Shown: positions 62,776-64,000 of the stretch, piece after piece
Layout: every line of letters starts with the position of its first letter
Numbering within the stretch: position 1 is the stretch's first letter
Source of the DNA: an uncultured Acidobacteriota bacterium
GTDB lineage: Bacteria > Acidobacteriota > Terriglobia > Terriglobales > Acidobacteriaceae
Assembly (NCBI GenBank): GCA_903832055.1
Contig: CAILAC010000016.1
Location: 682,001-746,000 of the forward strand
DNA: 64,000 nucleotides
Reading direction: 5' to 3'
The notes under the pieces: generated by a model
The model's input: only the letters and a program-made list of their open reading frames with translations
What the model was told of the DNA's origin: nothing
Databases searched by the model: none
Program-made: the position numbers and the translations under genes

Positions 62776-64000
62776 CTACCGCGAAACCGTCTCCAGCTCC
62801 CGCTCAGGCTCCGGCGTATAACCGCCCGCAACCGTCAACTTGGGCTGCAAAGCCACCCGCTTCGGGTCGCGCTTTGCCACACGCCCCAGATGCGCGGAGA
62901 GCCGCTTCGCCGTAAACTTGGCCCCGCAGGCAAACCGGCACATCGGCCCAAAGTTGTTGGCCGAGGCCAGCCCGGTCATGTGCAGCCCCGGAACTGAAGA
63001 CTCGAAGTTTGAATCCAAATCAGGCGTCGCTGCCGCCGTGCGCACCTTGTCGGCAAGCTTCGCGTCGAGAAACTTCAGCGACTTGAGGAATGGCTGGAAG
63101 CCGGTACCCGCCACCACATGGTCCGTCAGCATCTCGCGCGTGGAACCGTTGGCGTCGGTATACCGCACCCGCACCTTCGACCCCGCTTCGGTGACTTCCT
63201 GCAGTTCGCAGCCCAGGTGTGGCGTCACGTGACCCTCAAAGCCGTCGCGCGAAAACCATCCCGGCGCAGGCCCCAGATGCCGCTTGACCACCCGGTGCCG
63301 CAGCTTTTCAGGCATTGCGTGAAACACCAGCGGCAAATCCACCGCCATCTTTGACCGCCAACCCAGCCCGATCACCGAGCGCGGGTTCGCAATCCTGTCC
63401 AGCAGGGGACGAAAATCCGGCGACCGGTCATGAAAGCTGATCTTGCTGGCGCGCGCCATCAGTTCCGTTTCGGCACCATCTTCATTCAGCGCGACCGACG
63501 CGTTGACCGCCGACGCACCGCCACCAATTACCAGTACATGCTTGCCTCGAAACTTGAGGAAGTCGCTATGGTGAAACGTGTGGCTCACCGCCTCACGAGA
63601 CAGCCCCGAAAGCACCTTGGGCAGATATGGAAAGTGGCTGATGCCGACCGCCAGCACAACCCGGCGAGCCTTTACCAGTTCGCCCTCAGCCGTCTCCAGC
63701 TCAAAGCCACCAGGAATCTGGCTGACCCGCACAATCATCGTCTGCTCAAGCTGCGGCACCAGGCGCCGCTGAAACTCCATCCCGTAGTCCACAAAAGTCG
63801 TTCGCTTCACCGGCGGACATACCGGCGCATACGGCACCCCGTACTCAGCACAGTAATCCTCAAGACGATAGCCATCACCCGGCGCATACAGATCAGAGGC
63901 AAAGCCATCCGACTTCAAAAACATGCGCGGCGGCATGTGCTTGTCCCAGGCCTCCATGCACGGACCAAAAACACGGAAATCAACTCCAAGAGGGTTGAGG
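62776..64000 (-). CDS. FAD/NAD(P)-dependent oxidoreductase, SidA/flavin-monooxygenase type (5' partial)
   Basis: At least 407 residues are encoded; the frame stays open to the window edge, and the N-terminal FAD loop (GxGxxG) is missing, so the gene begins outside. What remains fits a lysine/ornithine N-hydroxylase-like flavoprotein: FGPCMEAWDKHMPPRMFLKSDGFASDLYAP near the start, KHVLVIGGGASAVNASVAL as the NAD(P) loop, and VVAGTGFQPFLKSLKFL and SSVPGLHMTGLAS in the C-terminal FAD part. The substrate is unknown. Convergent with the methyltransferase gene. Confidence 0.85.
   Translation of the reverse strand, partial: LNPLGVDFRVFGPCMEAWDKHMPPRMFLKSDGFASDLYAPGDGYRLEDYCAEYGVPYAPVCPPVKRTTFVDYGMEFQRRLVPQLEQTMIVRVSQIPGGFELETAEGELVKARRVVLAVGISHFPYLPKVLSGLSREAVSHTFHHSDFLKFRGKHVLVIGGGASAVNASVALNEDGAETELMARASKISFHDRSPDFRPLLDRIANPRSVIGLGWRSKMAVDLPLVFHAMPEKLRHRVVKRHLGPAPGWFSRDGFEGHVTPHLGCELQEVTEAGSKVRVRYTDANGSTREMLTDHVVAGTGFQPFLKSLKFLDAKLADKVRTAAATPDLDSNFESSVPGLHMTGLASANNFGPMCRFACGAKFTAKRLSAHLGRVAKRDPKRVALQPKLTVAGGYTPEPERELETVSR

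Overview
This window is a high-GC bacterial chromosome segment made up almost entirely of protein-coding genes. The gene content points to an Acidobacteriota genome, most likely class Terriglobia (Acidobacteriaceae-like). The clues are a split glycine decarboxylase (gcvPA/gcvPB), GloVer-repeat secreted proteins, a multiheme cytochrome c, an HTH_34-type regulator operon, and long low-complexity extensions on ScpA, ScpB, RluB and Der. This assignment is inference; no rRNA or other phylogenetic marker was compared. No prophage, CRISPR array or complete insertion sequence was found.

Layout. 1-4.0 kb: tail of a YCII/muconolactone-isomerase-like gene, then gcvH-gcvPA-gcvPB and a small coupled unknown gene. 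4.0-11 kb: DUF2911 protein, tRNA-Arg(CCG), serine hydrolase, GH27 alpha-galactosidase, membrane proteins with a small winged-helix regulator, msrA. 11-21.8 kb: a minus-strand housekeeping block (rluB, scpB, scpA, trpS, trpD). It is interrupted between scpB and scpA by a P-type ATPase, an AI-2E-type permease and an AbrB/Doc toxin-antitoxin pair. 21.8-24.1 kb: sucCD. 24.1-25.6 kb: an AAA/DUF4143 ATPase behind two perfect 37-bp palindromes. 25.6-36.5 kb: M13 peptidase, ndk, glycosyltransferase-like protein, double VOC protein, aldo/keto reductase, outer-membrane-like protein, YdcF, nitroreductase, membrane-anchored AAA ATPase and an octaheme cytochrome c. 36.6-47.9 kb: a Fic protein, P1 peptidase, mnmG, DinB protein, a GloVer/CHB/lectin secreted protein, hexose-6-phosphate mutarotase, AIM24, TspO and queD. 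47.9-59.1 kb: DinG-type helicase, a second Fic protein, DUF1810, an orphan Phd antitoxin, der, two membrane proteins, a TM2 protein and ligA. 59.1-64 kb: a ParDE pair flanked by a 56-bp duplication, an AlaC-like aminotransferase, a membrane protein overlapping a methyltransferase, and a flavoprotein that runs off the window.

How the genes fit together. The core genes cover glycine cleavage (H, P1 and P2, with T elsewhere), the TCA succinyl-CoA step, chromosome condensation (ScpAB), tRNA and rRNA modification, DNA repair and ligation, and tryptophan synthesis and charging.

The most unusual material is regulatory. Three solitary genes (AAA/DUF4143 and two class II Fic proteins) each carry a winged-helix-like segment. 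Each is preceded by its own AT-rich palindromic array lying on or beside the promoter and start codon. At the AAA gene the palindrome itself reads as a symmetric sigma70 promoter that would give a leaderless mRNA. At the second Fic gene, four identical-geometry palindromes are spaced 41, 31 and 41 bp apart, on one face of the helix. These look like self-regulated accessory genes and are the best candidates for an undescribed system here.
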